Notes: a model not told the origin generated them from the sequence alone. A stretch of DNA of 8,474 nucleotides from Ardenticatenales bacterium (GCA_013139935.1 WSZX01000167.1:1-8474), one strand, 5' to 3'. Counted from the stretch's first letter, positions 1 to 6,427 are shown. Numbers and translations are program-made.

Positions 1-212
1 TGAAGAAAATTGTACCCCAGAAGAGCCTGATTTGTCCAGTGTCCCCTGCCCGCTCTCCAAGATCATTGAAGGGTTTGATCCAGGTTCACCCGGATGGGAA
101 TGCTCTTCCGGCTACAGTCCCGCGCAATCGCGGGACACCGGATAGGCCGAACTGAATTGGAGTGAATTGGTGATTGTGGTTGCCGGCGGCCGTTGGCACC
201 AACGAGCGGGCG
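1..212. other. Non-coding left edge with a small inverted repeat
   Basis: No convincing gene is visible. It lies downstream of the minus-strand gene ending at 213. A perfect 8-bp inverted repeat (GTCCCGCG, CAAT loop, CGCGGGAC) sits at 117-136. It has no T-tract on either side, so it is not a standard intrinsic terminator, although it could still be a 3'-end structure. A short 10-base imperfect tandem repeat built on TGAATTGG lies at 152-171. Neither has a clear function. Confidence 0.4.
117..136. repeat. 8-bp inverted repeat (hairpin)
   Basis: Arms at 117-124 and 129-136 are perfect complements around a CAAT tetraloop and are very GC-rich. It lies about 77 bases beyond the stop codon of the minus-strand Cys-rich gene. 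Lack of a following T-run argues against a Rho-independent terminator. It could be an mRNA 3' stabiliser or a copy of a dispersed palindromic element. Confidence 0.4.
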
Positions 213-833
213 CTATTCATCCCACTCTCGATGCGCGGTAGCATCCTCGTCCACCCAATCTTCTTCCTCCCATGTCATTCCCTTGCGGCCGGGAACCTTC
301 CTTGTCGGCCCTGGTTTGTAGCAGGAACACGATTTGGGACCATAGCAAAAGGTCTCGTACCGGTAGCGCTTCTTCTCGGGCTTCCAATGATCGACGATGA
401 TGGTCACCGGCATCCGGCAGCCCCACAGGCAACTCTTGCACCTGGTATCGTACGTGCACGCTGCCAGGCGACGGTGGCCGCGGTAGGTCTCCAGATCAGG
501 AGGCACGCCGTGCCAGGGAGGGGGTGTTACGTCCGTTGCCGCGGCCCGCACCAACAGCCTGAGCTTGCTGGCTCGACAGAACTCGACCGGTTCCCTGCGA
601 GGATCGGCAACCGGAACCGCTTCACCCGAGACCTCATCGCCGGCCTGGAATTGGTGTTTCGCCTGCACAACCCTGCCTATCCCCACCGAGAACTCTCGTT
701 CCTCGTCGCCGACAATTCCATTGAGAAAAAGACAATACCCTGAGTAGCGATGATGACGCTCGTCGAGCGAGCGCGTGAGGCCGATGCGCGGCTGGACGGA
801 GACGATCCGGCCGGCCCATCTGACTTTTGTCAG
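213..833 (-). CDS. Cys-rich conserved hypothetical protein, probable CTG start
   Basis: Function not recognised. From the proposed CTG at 833-831 the product is 206 aa. The first ~95 residues alternate hydrophobic and charged positions in a small beta-barrel-like style (LTKVRWAGRIVSVQPR at the start; VGDEEREF and GDEVSGEAVPVADPR further on), which could be an OB-like fold; this is inference. The C-terminal half is rich in cysteine: C126, C132, C135 and C139 (RCKSCLWGC) plus C163, C169 and C171 (FCYGPKSCSCY), with H149 between them, which suggests metal binding. It ends in a very acidic tail (EEEDWVDED). The only ordinary start is GTG at 686 (157 aa), which has no reason to be preferred because coherent sequence continues upstream to the in-frame stop at 848-846. 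No other ATG, GTG or TTG lies in between. GGGAGG sits 5 bases before the CTG. No signal peptide or membrane segment is visible. The overlapping plus-strand ORF (174-743) looks like its antisense shadow. Confidence 0.65.
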   Translation of the reverse strand: MTKVRWAGRIVSVQPRIGLTRSLDERHHRYSGYCLFLNGIVGDEEREFSVGIGRVVQAKHQFQAGDEVSGEAVPVADPRREPVEFCRASKLRLLVRAAATDVTPPPWHGVPPDLETYRGHRRLAACTYDTRCKSCLWGCRMPVTIIVDHWKPEKKRYRYETFCYGPKSCSCYKPGPTRKVPGRKGMTWEEEDWVDEDATAHREWDE

Positions 834-838
834 AGATA

Positions 839-844
839 CCTCCC
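839..844 (-). promoter_or_regulatory. Shine-Dalgarno supporting the CTG start
   Basis: On the minus strand GGGAGG is followed by TATCT and then CTG at 833-831, which is ideal spacing for initiation. It is the main evidence that translation starts at the CTG and not at the GTG 147 bases downstream. The in-frame stop (TAA, 848-846) lies just upstream, so no longer reading frame is possible. Confidence 0.5.
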
Positions 845-1202
845 GTTACCGTTGCCTGTCACAAGCGGCCGTGGCTCAGGTAGCTCCCTCCTCTAGAGTT
901 GTCGGTTCTGTGGAGCACCCGCCGTGCGTGGTCACAAGGGCCATCCAGGACTGTCATGACCTGCCCGTGGTGACCCCAGGCTGTTATTCTCATTCGAGAT
1001 GCAGGGTGAGCTTGGCTTCTGTAGATGATAGCTTGCGAGACACCTTGATGCACCACCCTCTATCATAACCCATTCTCTGACGAAAACCGTCACACAGAAC
1101 GCGATGCAACGGGCCGGAAGCAGATACAGGACAGGTAATCCAACCCTATCGCTAGTCAGGTATAGAACCCTCCCCTGGATGGGTGCTAGCTGGCCTGAAA
1201 TG

Positions 1203-1211
1203 TGCTATGCT
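1203..1211 (+). promoter_or_regulatory. Candidate extended -10 promoter of the two-component operon
   Basis: TGCTATGCT fits the extended -10 form TGnTATAAT, with four of six matches in the hexamer. No recognisable -35 lies 16-18 bases upstream, which an extended -10 can tolerate. A start of transcription near 1218 would give a leader of about 36 bases before the kinase ATG. The USP promoter at 6897-6925 has the closely similar TGTGCTATATT. Confidence 0.35.
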
Positions 1212-1216
1212 CTTGA

Positions 1217-1232
1217 GGTCGATTAATCGGCC
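1217..1232. promoter_or_regulatory. Palindrome near the predicted transcription start
   Basis: CGATTAATCG (1220-1229) is a perfect 10-bp palindrome. Skipping one mismatched pair it extends to GG...CC (1217-1232). It directly follows the candidate -10 and overlaps the expected transcription start, a typical operator position. Which protein binds it, if any, is unknown. The response regulator encoded just downstream is one candidate for autoregulation. Confidence 0.3.
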
Positions 1233-1253
1233 GCTTCAACTCGGATCCATGAC

Positions 1254-2759
1254 ATGATTGGAAAACTGCGCAATGCCCTTCGTCAGCTACGCTGGAAACT
1301 GACCCTGAGCTACACGGCCGTCGCCGTCGGCACTTTGCTGATCATGCTCCTTGTTCTGGCAGTGCTCGTCTTTTCGACCATCCTGATTCCAGGTAACGTC
1401 CTGGCACCCGAACTCTGGATCACGACCACCAACGAGCAGGTGGCGCCGATCTTTCGCGGGCTGCTGGCTGCTTCTCCCCCGGACCTGGTTCAGATGGGCG
1501 CGATCTTGGAGGGTATCGATCAACTCGGAACCACTATCACAAGCCGTGAATTCATTCAGATCGGTCAGATTCAGGTCAACGTGAGAGCGACAGCCGACGT
1601 CGACCTTGTCGTCGTCGGCCCCGACGGCTCTCTCCTCGCAACCTCTGGCCGCGGTCTGGTCCCTCTGGAAGCCTACGGGAAACCGTTCGACCCCGCTGAG
1701 GGGCCAGGGTTGGCGGGCCCCTTGCAGGCGGCCCTCGCCGGAGAGACCGATCCAGAGCGTCTCCTTGCCACCATCCAGCCGGATGAGGAGTATATCGCGG
1801 CTGTGCCTATCTTGGGTGCCGGCAGGACCGAGGGTGAAGTTCTTGGCGCCCTCGTCGTCAGGCTCAGTTCAGTACCCACGCGGCGCGACCTGGTGTCGCA
1901 TGCCCTCACGGTGGCGGCCAGGACCCTGCTCGTCTTTGTATTGGGAGCGGGGGTCGTTGGTGGCCTTTTCGGCTCTCTAACGGCCGAGGGGATGGTCAGT
2001 CGCATCGGGCGTCTGTGGGCGGCCACCGAGGCCTGGAGCCGCGGTGAATTCTCCCGCCTTGTCCACGACCCCTCCGGCGACGAGATCAGCCAGCTCGCCG
2101 GCCGCCTGAACTTTATGGCGGTCCAGTTGAAGAACCTGCTTCGGGAACGCCAGCAGATGGCCGTTGCCGAGGAGCGCAACCGCTTGGCGCGGGACCTGCA
2201 CGACAGCGCCAAGCAGCAGGCGTTGGCCGCCTCCTTCCAACTGGGAACGGCCATCACCCTCCTTGACTCTGATCCTCAGGCCGCCAGGAAACACCTGTTG
2301 GAGGCTGACAACCTGGTTGACACGGTCCGCCAGGAACTGACCGACCTGATCCACGAACTCCGGCCGCCAACGGAGAGACGCGACCTCAACGAGACCATCA
2401 GCGAGTATGCCCTCGAGTGGTCCCACCAGAACGATGTCAGAGCGGAGGTCGCGGTACAGGTGGCAGTGGCCCTCCCGCTCGAGACGGAACGGACCATCTA
2501 CCGTATCGTGCAGGAGGCGCTGGCTAACATCGCCCGTCACAGCAGGGCAACGAGAGTCACTGTCATCCTGGACCAAGATGCCGGCGCTGTCACCCTCAGG
2601 GTGACGGACAATGGCATTGGGTTCGACACCGAGGCTCAATACGGCGGCATGGGGCTCCACTCTATGCGCGAACGTGCCGAATCGTTGAAGGGCGCCTTGA
2701 ACATTCAGAGCGGATCGGGTCACGGTACGATTATCTCGTTGACCTTTCCAATAGATTGA
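1254..2759 (+). CDS. Membrane sensor histidine kinase, LiaS/NarL type (HisKA_3 + HATPase_c)
   Basis: Autophosphorylating sensor kinase of a two-component system, 501 aa, inner membrane. Order: basic N-tail; TM1 about 18-45; extracytoplasmic sensor about 46-218, with no family recognised; TM2 about 221-243; HAMP about 244-297; dimerisation/phosphoacceptor domain about 303-372; ATPase domain about 405-501. The H-box ERNRLARDLHDSAKQQ places the phosphorylated His at H316. It reads HDSAKQ where HDSVSQ or HDTVKQ are commoner. The N-box is EALANIARHS (421-430), G1 is DNGIGFD (452-458) and G2 is GGMGLHSMRERA (464-475), so all ATP-binding motifs are present and it should be active. The start ATG at 1254 has only a weak GGA upstream. 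A second ATG at 1249 opens a two-codon ORF whose TGA overlaps this start. The response regulator follows after 17 bases, so the two are almost certainly cotranscribed. Which signal it senses cannot be read from the sequence. Confidence 0.93.
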   Translation: MIGKLRNALRQLRWKLTLSYTAVAVGTLLIMLLVLAVLVFSTILIPGNVLAPELWITTTNEQVAPIFRGLLAASPPDLVQMGAILEGIDQLGTTITSREFIQIGQIQVNVRATADVDLVVVGPDGSLLATSGRGLVPLEAYGKPFDPAEGPGLAGPLQAALAGETDPERLLATIQPDEEYIAAVPILGAGRTEGEVLGALVVRLSSVPTRRDLVSHALTVAARTLLVFVLGAGVVGGLFGSLTAEGMVSRIGRLWAATEAWSRGEFSRLVHDPSGDEISQLAGRLNFMAVQLKNLLRERQQMAVAEERNRLARDLHDSAKQQALAASFQLGTAITLLDSDPQAARKHLLEADNLVDTVRQELTDLIHELRPPTERRDLNETISEYALEWSHQNDVRAEVAVQVAVALPLETERTIYRIVQEALANIARHSRATRVTVILDQDAGAVTLRVTDNGIGFDTEAQYGGMGLHSMRERAESLKGALNIQSGSGHGTIISLTFPID

Positions 2760-2776
2760 ATCATTAGGAGAACGCG

Positions 2777-3430
2777 ATGTCTGATCCAGTCAGAGTCATG
2801 ATCGTCGACGACCATGAGATGGTGCGCCAGGGTGCGGCCGGCTACCTTGAAGCCCAGCCCGACATTGCCGTCGTTGCCCAGGCCGAGTCCGGCCAGCAGG
2901 CCGTGGCACTCGTCCAGGAGCACGTGCCCGATGTCGTTCTGATGGACCTGGTCATGCCGGGCATCGATGGCGTGGAAGCCACGCGCCGGATCAAGGACCT
3001 GAGCCCCCGCACCCACATCATCGTCCTCACCTCCTTCCATCAGGACGAGTTCATCTTCCCGGCCCTCCAGGCAGGGGCGATTTCCTATCTGCTCAAGGAT
3101 GTCAAGGCGGCCGAGCTCGTCGAAGCGATTCACCGCGCTGCCCGTGGCGAAGCAACCCTGCACCCCCGCGTCGCAGCCCGTCTCGTCAAAGAGTTCCAGT
3201 CCGCGGATCTCACGACTGCCAGTCCCTATGCAGTGCTGACGGATCGCGAGATGGAGGTGCTTGGATTAATCGCCAAGGGCCATAACAATAGCATGATTTC
3301 CGAGGAACTCGTCATCAGCCTGGGTACCGTCAAGGGGCACGTCAGCAACATTCTCGGCAAACTGCATCTCGCCGACCGCACGCAGGCTGCCGTTTTCGCT
3401 TGGCGGGAAGGTATCGTCCGACGTGAATGA
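2777..3430 (+). CDS. Response regulator, NarL/LiaR type (REC + LuxR HTH)
   Basis: DNA-binding partner of the preceding kinase, 217 aa. The receiver domain (about 5-122) has the acidic pair D11/D12, phosphoacceptor D57 in VVLMDLVMPGIDG, the switch residue T85 (with S86), and K108 in YLLKD. The LuxR-type helix-turn-helix (about 150-212) begins LTDREMEVLGLIAKGHNN and contains the recognition helix GTVKGHVSNILGKL followed by DRTQAA. All catalytic and dimerisation landmarks are intact. AGGAG at 2766-2770 lies 6 bases from the ATG. The close kinase linkage makes them a cognate pair. Likely targets are its own promoter and/or the membrane genes immediately downstream, but this is inference from position. 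Confidence 0.95.
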   Translation: MSDPVRVMIVDDHEMVRQGAAGYLEAQPDIAVVAQAESGQQAVALVQEHVPDVVLMDLVMPGIDGVEATRRIKDLSPRTHIIVLTSFHQDEFIFPALQAGAISYLLKDVKAAELVEAIHRAARGEATLHPRVAARLVKEFQSADLTTASPYAVLTDREMEVLGLIAKGHNNSMISEELVISLGTVKGHVSNILGKLHLADRTQAAVFAWREGIVRRE

Positions 3431-3564
3431 CGGCCGTATGCCCACCCCTCCCCCTCAGGACCTGCCCGGGGACGAGACATCTCTCCGGACTCGTGCTTGT
3501 TGGCGGTTCTGGTTTGTGCTGCTGAGTGAGCCACGAGACTGCCAGCGACAACAGGATGATCAGG
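3431..3564 (+). other. Gap between regulator and first membrane gene
   Basis: The gap is 134 bases. No convincing terminator or promoter is visible, so the membrane gene may be read through from the kinase/regulator transcript. A 32-codon ORF opens with an ATGA overlap at the regulator stop (3427-3525). It is proline/cysteine-rich with no Shine-Dalgarno of its own, and I do not call it a gene. Confidence 0.35.
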
Positions 3565-4722
3565 ATGAACTACACAAACATTCTCAAGAGAGCGTGGCAC
3601 AATGTCCTCAACTACCGCGCGCTCTGGACCTTTGGCATAATCCTGGCGCTGGTCACCTTTTCATGGGGGACAGCTGCATTCCTAGGCCGGGATGACGAGT
3701 CGGGTGGAATCAGCATCGTCCGCGGACCAAGCGAAACCTTTGGCGAAGCGCTGGAGAGAACTCTTCAGCGAGAGTTTGCTCAGGCAGACCGAGCACTGGA
3801 GGAATTCCTGGCCCGTGAGCTGACCCTTGAGGTGGAAAGCAACCTTGCGGCAGTCATCGCGGTGCTCCTATCCACCGCCGTCGCCCTTTACATCATCGGC
3901 CGAGTGGCCCGCTATGTAAGTGAGACAGCCCTTATCCGCATGGTGAACAGGCAGCAGGAGGTTGGTCAGCAGCAGACAATCCGGCAGGGGTTGCGGCTCG
4001 GTTGGTCGCGCAGCGCCTGGCGGCTCCTTTTCATCGAATTGCTCGTCAACCTGGTAGCTGTTGCAGCCAGCCTGCTGCTCTTTGCGCTGATCTTCAGCCC
4101 CATGCCGCTCTGGATCAAAGGCAGCGAGAGCACGGTCATTGCCGGAGCCATTCTGACAGCGGCCATTTTTCTCCTGGCGGTTCTTGTCATTTTCCTGGTC
4201 ATTGTGTTCGTCTCGCTGCTCAAGATCTTTTCTCGGCGGGCATGCGCTATTGAGGGTCTGGGGGTCACAGCATCCATTTACCGCGGCTATGCGCTCCTGA
4301 GTCAGAACCTGAAGCGGATTCTCCCCCTGGGGCTTGTCATGTTCGCAGTGAACGCCAGTTGGCCGGCCCTTTCAGGCCTGATCCTCATCATGCTATTCGG
4401 CGTCGGTATCCTGCTGGGCGGCCTGCCGGCCCTGCTGGTGAACTGGCTGGTAGGTCTCGTTGCGGCCGGGGAGACGGCGGTATTCATTGCCGCCGCCATC
4501 GGGGTCATCATCCTGATCTTGATTCTGGCTGCGCCGCTCGCGTGGCTCGGCGGGATGCGCCGGGTGTTCCTCTCCAGCATGTGGACCCTGACCTACCGGG
4601 AACTGTGCCAGCTAGAGCAGTCGGCCAGGGATGTTCCGCCCGAGGTACAGATTGCCGAGACGCCACCGTGGGCTCGGGGAGAATCAGGCTCGGGAGTCAC
4701 ACCGCCCGCCCGCCAGGTCTAG
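3565..4722 (+). CDS. Multi-pass membrane protein, paralogue A
   Basis: Uncharacterised integral membrane protein, 385 aa from the chosen start. Hydrophobic segments lie at about 19-40, 93-112, 155-180, 190-220, 253-285, 285-300 and 305-330, so six to seven spans. A charged stretch (about 42-92, rich in E and R) after TM1 would form a loop, and the C-terminal ~40 residues are polar and proline-rich. Blocks shared with the downstream paralogue: KRAWHNVLNYRALW at the start, GRVARYVSETALI (112-124), RQGLRLGWSRSAWRL (140-154), RRACAIEGL (224-232) and FLSSMWTLTYREL (335-347). The style recalls families such as DUF4013 or the membrane domain of glycerophosphodiester phosphodiesterases, without a firm match. 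The ATG at 3565 is chosen because the paralogue begins at the same point and AGGA lies 8 bases upstream; in-frame ATGs at 3526 and 3556 would add 13 or 3 residues. It lies just downstream of the regulator and may be its target. Confidence 0.85.
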   Translation: MNYTNILKRAWHNVLNYRALWTFGIILALVTFSWGTAAFLGRDDESGGISIVRGPSETFGEALERTLQREFAQADRALEEFLARELTLEVESNLAAVIAVLLSTAVALYIIGRVARYVSETALIRMVNRQQEVGQQQTIRQGLRLGWSRSAWRLLFIELLVNLVAVAASLLLFALIFSPMPLWIKGSESTVIAGAILTAAIFLLAVLVIFLVIVFVSLLKIFSRRACAIEGLGVTASIYRGYALLSQNLKRILPLGLVMFAVNASWPALSGLILIMLFGVGILLGGLPALLVNWLVGLVAAGETAVFIAAAIGVIILILILAAPLAWLGGMRRVFLSSMWTLTYRELCQLEQSARDVPPEVQIAETPPWARGESGSGVTPPARQV

Positions 4723-4878
4723 CAGCCCGTCGTCGATCAGCATCTCTTGCGGCGCCCGCCGCTTCTCCTCGCTCAGCTCCAGCAACGCAGCCTCCCATAC
4801 CTGCACCTTTTCCCCTTTGTTCACCGGGCCCGCCGCACCGTTGGAGCACACCCAAGGCAACCTAAACGAGTAGATCAT
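4684..4878 (-). CDS. Possible small hypothetical protein (doubtful)
   Basis: A 64-codon minus-strand ORF. Its last two-thirds read like a natural protein, with a helical, charged stretch (EKVQVWEAALLELSEEKRRA, about residues 23-42) and strongly G/C third codon positions over most of its length. The tail overlaps the 3' end of paralogue A by 39 bases on the opposite strand. The start has only AGG directly before it, which is poor as a ribosome site. Its ATG overlaps by 4 bases (ATGA) the stop of another minus-strand ORF (4875-5084), suggesting coupling if either is real. It could also be a remnant of an older gene or a chance ORF. No function recognised. Confidence 0.3.
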   Translation of the reverse strand: MIYSFRLPWVCSNGAAGPVNKGEKVQVWEAALLELSEEKRRAPQEMLIDDGLLDLAGGRCDSRA

Positions 4879-5115
4879 ACCTGTTGCGGCGCCCGCAATT
4901 CTGGGGCCAGTCCCTCCATCGCCGCCCGGCCGAGGCGTTGGGCATCAGTTGGGGCTCTATGGAACCGAGAACATGAAACGACCCTGTCCCAAGGAGGGCT
5001 TGGTGGGCCCATCTGGCACGCTACTGCGGTCGTACGGAGACGCCCCCTATTCCTGTCTGGAGACCTGTCTGCAGTCCCATCCACCGTAGGTGGGGAAACG
5101 TCCCCTCCGACTCTG

Positions 5116-5142
5116 TTGTTTACGCCCTTTTTGCCCTATGCT
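5116..5142 (+). promoter_or_regulatory. Weak promoter candidate for paralogue B
   Basis: TTGTTT (5116-5121) and TATGCT (5137-5142) are separated by 15 bases, shorter than optimal. TATGCT is the same -10 hexamer as in the candidate kinase promoter. The position, 50 bases before the first Shine-Dalgarno-equipped ATG, is sensible. Paralogue B may thus be transcribed on its own as well as from upstream. Evidence is by eye only. Confidence 0.25.
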
Positions 5143-5174
5143 GTGATCAATGTTGGCACAAGAGTACGGTTCAG

Positions 5175-5183
5175 AAAAGGAGG
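5175..5183 (+). promoter_or_regulatory. Strong Shine-Dalgarno before an upstream in-frame ATG
   Basis: AAAAGGAGG is a near-perfect ribosome site 8 bases before ATG 5192, in frame with paralogue B and open to it. A second good site, AAAGGAG (5247-5253), stands 7 bases before ATG 5261. Two well-formed initiation sites in one frame leave the true start ambiguous and allow two protein forms. Confidence 0.5.
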
Positions 5184-5260
5184 CAGAGACAATGAACCAG
5201 TTGATGGATTCAAATGACAATTGGATGAGAGACGTATCTAGTTCGCAAAGGAGCAAAACG

Positions 5261-6376
5261 ATGAGACACACACTGATTCTGAAGAAAGCCTGGCGCAACG
5301 TCGTGAGCTACCGGGGCCTCTGGATCCTGGGCATCCTCCTGGCCCTCACTACCTTTTCTGGGAAAGGGGCCTACTTGGTTGGCCAGAGGGACCAACATGA
5401 GTTCAGCGGGGAAGGCATCACGGTTGAACCTCGGGACGACGAGACCTTTTGGCAGGCTCTTGAGCGAACGATGGAGACTGAATTCGCGGACGTCGACCGG
5501 GACCTGGAGAGATTCTTTGCCACCGAGTTTGGCATCGGCATGAACAGCAGGGTGGGGACCTATCTCACCATCCTGATCGGCGCGGCGCTGGTCCTATACA
5601 TCGCCGGTCGGGTCGCCCGCTACGTGTCCGAAACCGCACTTATTCACATGGTGGACAGGCACGAGGGGAGCGGAGAGCGGTTGAGTGTTCGGCAGGGGCT
5701 CCGCCTGGGCTGGTCCCGCGCTGCCTGGCGGCTTTTCCTCATCGACCTGGTTATCACCATCGCGGCGGCTGCGGCCGGCATCGTATTGTTCGGTCTGGTC
5801 CTGAGCCCCGTCGCTCTTTGGATCAACGGCGGGGAGACCGCCGTCATTGTCGGCGGCTTGTTGACCGCCAGCCTGCTCCTGCTGGCGATCTTTGTCGTGA
5901 TCATCTTCGCGGGCCTGGTCACGCTGGTCCGGATGATGGCTCGCCGCGCCTGCGCCCTGGAGGGGCTGACCGTGACCGGCTCGATCCGTCGCGGCTATGC
6001 TATGGTGCGTACCAGCCTGAAGGATGTGATCTTGATGGGGTTGGCGACAGCAGGGATAAATGGCATCTGGCCGGCCGTGATTGGGACGGCCGCCTTGCTG
6101 CTGCTCAGCGCTGGCCTGGCGATAGGCGCCCTGCCGGTGGTGATCCTCGCCGGCCTGTCCGACCCAGCGACCCTGCCGGCCGCGATCCTGGGTGGTGCCT
6201 TCTTCATCCTGGTAATGGTCGCTCCGCTGGTCTTCCTGGAAGGGTTGCTGCGGGTCTTCTTTTCCAGCGTCTGGACCCTGGCCTACCGTCAGCTGCGCGA
6301 CCGGGAAACCGCAACCGTAGAAACGGCGCCAGCATCACCCGTGCCCGACACGCCGCTGCCTGTTCCGAGTGCATAG
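5261..6376 (+). CDS. Multi-pass membrane protein, paralogue B
   Basis: Full-length paralogue of the protein at 3565-4722, 371 aa from the ATG at 5261. It aligns along its whole length: KKAWRNVVSYRGLW (8-21), an acidic loop at about 45-92, GRVARYVSETALI (117-129), RQGLRLGWSRAAWRL (144-158), RRACALEGL (228-236), and FFSSVWTLAYRQL (333-345). Hydrophobic segments lie at about 19-40, 99-116, 158-184, 192-224, 255-297 (probably two) and 305-330. The C-terminus is short and rich in proline, alanine and threonine. The 5261 start matches the start of paralogue A and has AAAGGAG 7 bases upstream. The ATG at 5192, with an even better Shine-Dalgarno, would add 23 polar residues that paralogue A lacks. 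A stem-loop follows the stop at 6395-6427. The shared blocks are mostly arginine-rich or aromatic and flank the membrane spans, pointing to a conserved cytoplasmic face. Biochemical role unknown; hetero-oligomer formation with A is possible. Confidence 0.85.
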   Translation: MRHTLILKKAWRNVVSYRGLWILGILLALTTFSGKGAYLVGQRDQHEFSGEGITVEPRDDETFWQALERTMETEFADVDRDLERFFATEFGIGMNSRVGTYLTILIGAALVLYIAGRVARYVSETALIHMVDRHEGSGERLSVRQGLRLGWSRAAWRLFLIDLVITIAAAAAGIVLFGLVLSPVALWINGGETAVIVGGLLTASLLLLAIFVVIIFAGLVTLVRMMARRACALEGLTVTGSIRRGYAMVRTSLKDVILMGLATAGINGIWPAVIGTAALLLLSAGLAIGALPVVILAGLSDPATLPAAILGGAFFILVMVAPLVFLEGLLRVFFSSVWTLAYRQLRDRETATVETAPASPVPDTPLPVPSA

Positions 6377-6394
6377 TGCTCGGTCCCCCAAAGC

Positions 6395-6427
6395 AGACCT
6401 CGGAAGACATAAAGACTTCCGAGGTCT
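6395..6427 (+). terminator. 12-bp stem-loop terminating the membrane-gene cluster
   Basis: AGACCTCGGAAG (6395-6406) and CTTCCGAGGTCT (6416-6427) are perfect complements around a 9-base loop. It lies 18 bases after the stop of paralogue B. Only two T residues end the structure, so it is a weak classical intrinsic terminator, but its position between convergent transcription units supports a 3'-end role. Confidence 0.6.

Larger units (their letters stand above)
834..1253. other. Divergent intergenic region
   Basis: About 420 bases lie between the minus-strand Cys-rich gene and the plus-strand histidine kinase. The ORFs crossing it look random. It should hold both promoters. For the plus strand I see an extended -10 near 1203. 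For the minus strand only a lone TATGAT box (plus-strand ATCATA, 1062-1067) is visible, with no good -35 partner and 229 bases from the start codon. Other small structures are TGACG-AAAAC-CGTCA (1078-1092), the 8-base palindrome GTCATGAC (953-960), and a bulged hairpin at 1167-1184. None can be assigned to a regulator by eye. Confidence 0.4.
4723..5260. other. Spacer between the two membrane paralogues
   Basis: About 540 bases separate paralogue A from the best start of paralogue B, which is unusually long for a tandem duplicate pair. It contains the doubtful minus-strand ORFs at 4684-4878 and 4875-5084, a small hairpin GGGGA-AACG-TCCCC at 5092-5105, a weak promoter candidate at 5116-5142, and two in-frame starts each with a Shine-Dalgarno sequence. 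The plus-strand frames here look non-coding. No terminator for paralogue A is apparent. Confidence 0.45.

Noticed and set aside
174..743. 189-codon plus-strand ORF opposite the Cys-rich gene
   Set aside because: Random-looking composition (mixed His, Arg, Pro) and almost exact antisense overlap with the more protein-like minus-strand frame, whose Cys motifs and upstream Shine-Dalgarno are better evidence.
1977..2723. 248-codon minus-strand ORF inside the kinase gene
   Set aside because: Fully antisense to the kinase catalytic region with intact motifs; it arises from GC-rich codon structure and shows no domain of its own.
3427..3525. 32-codon ORF overlapping the regulator stop by ATGA
   Set aside because: No Shine-Dalgarno other than possible coupling, proline/cysteine-rich random sequence, and no recognisable feature.
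5143..5161. CRP-like TGTGA...CACA sequence before paralogue B
   Set aside because: The half-sites are not spaced as in a CRP operator (TGTGA-N6-TCACA), so the resemblance is accidental by eye.
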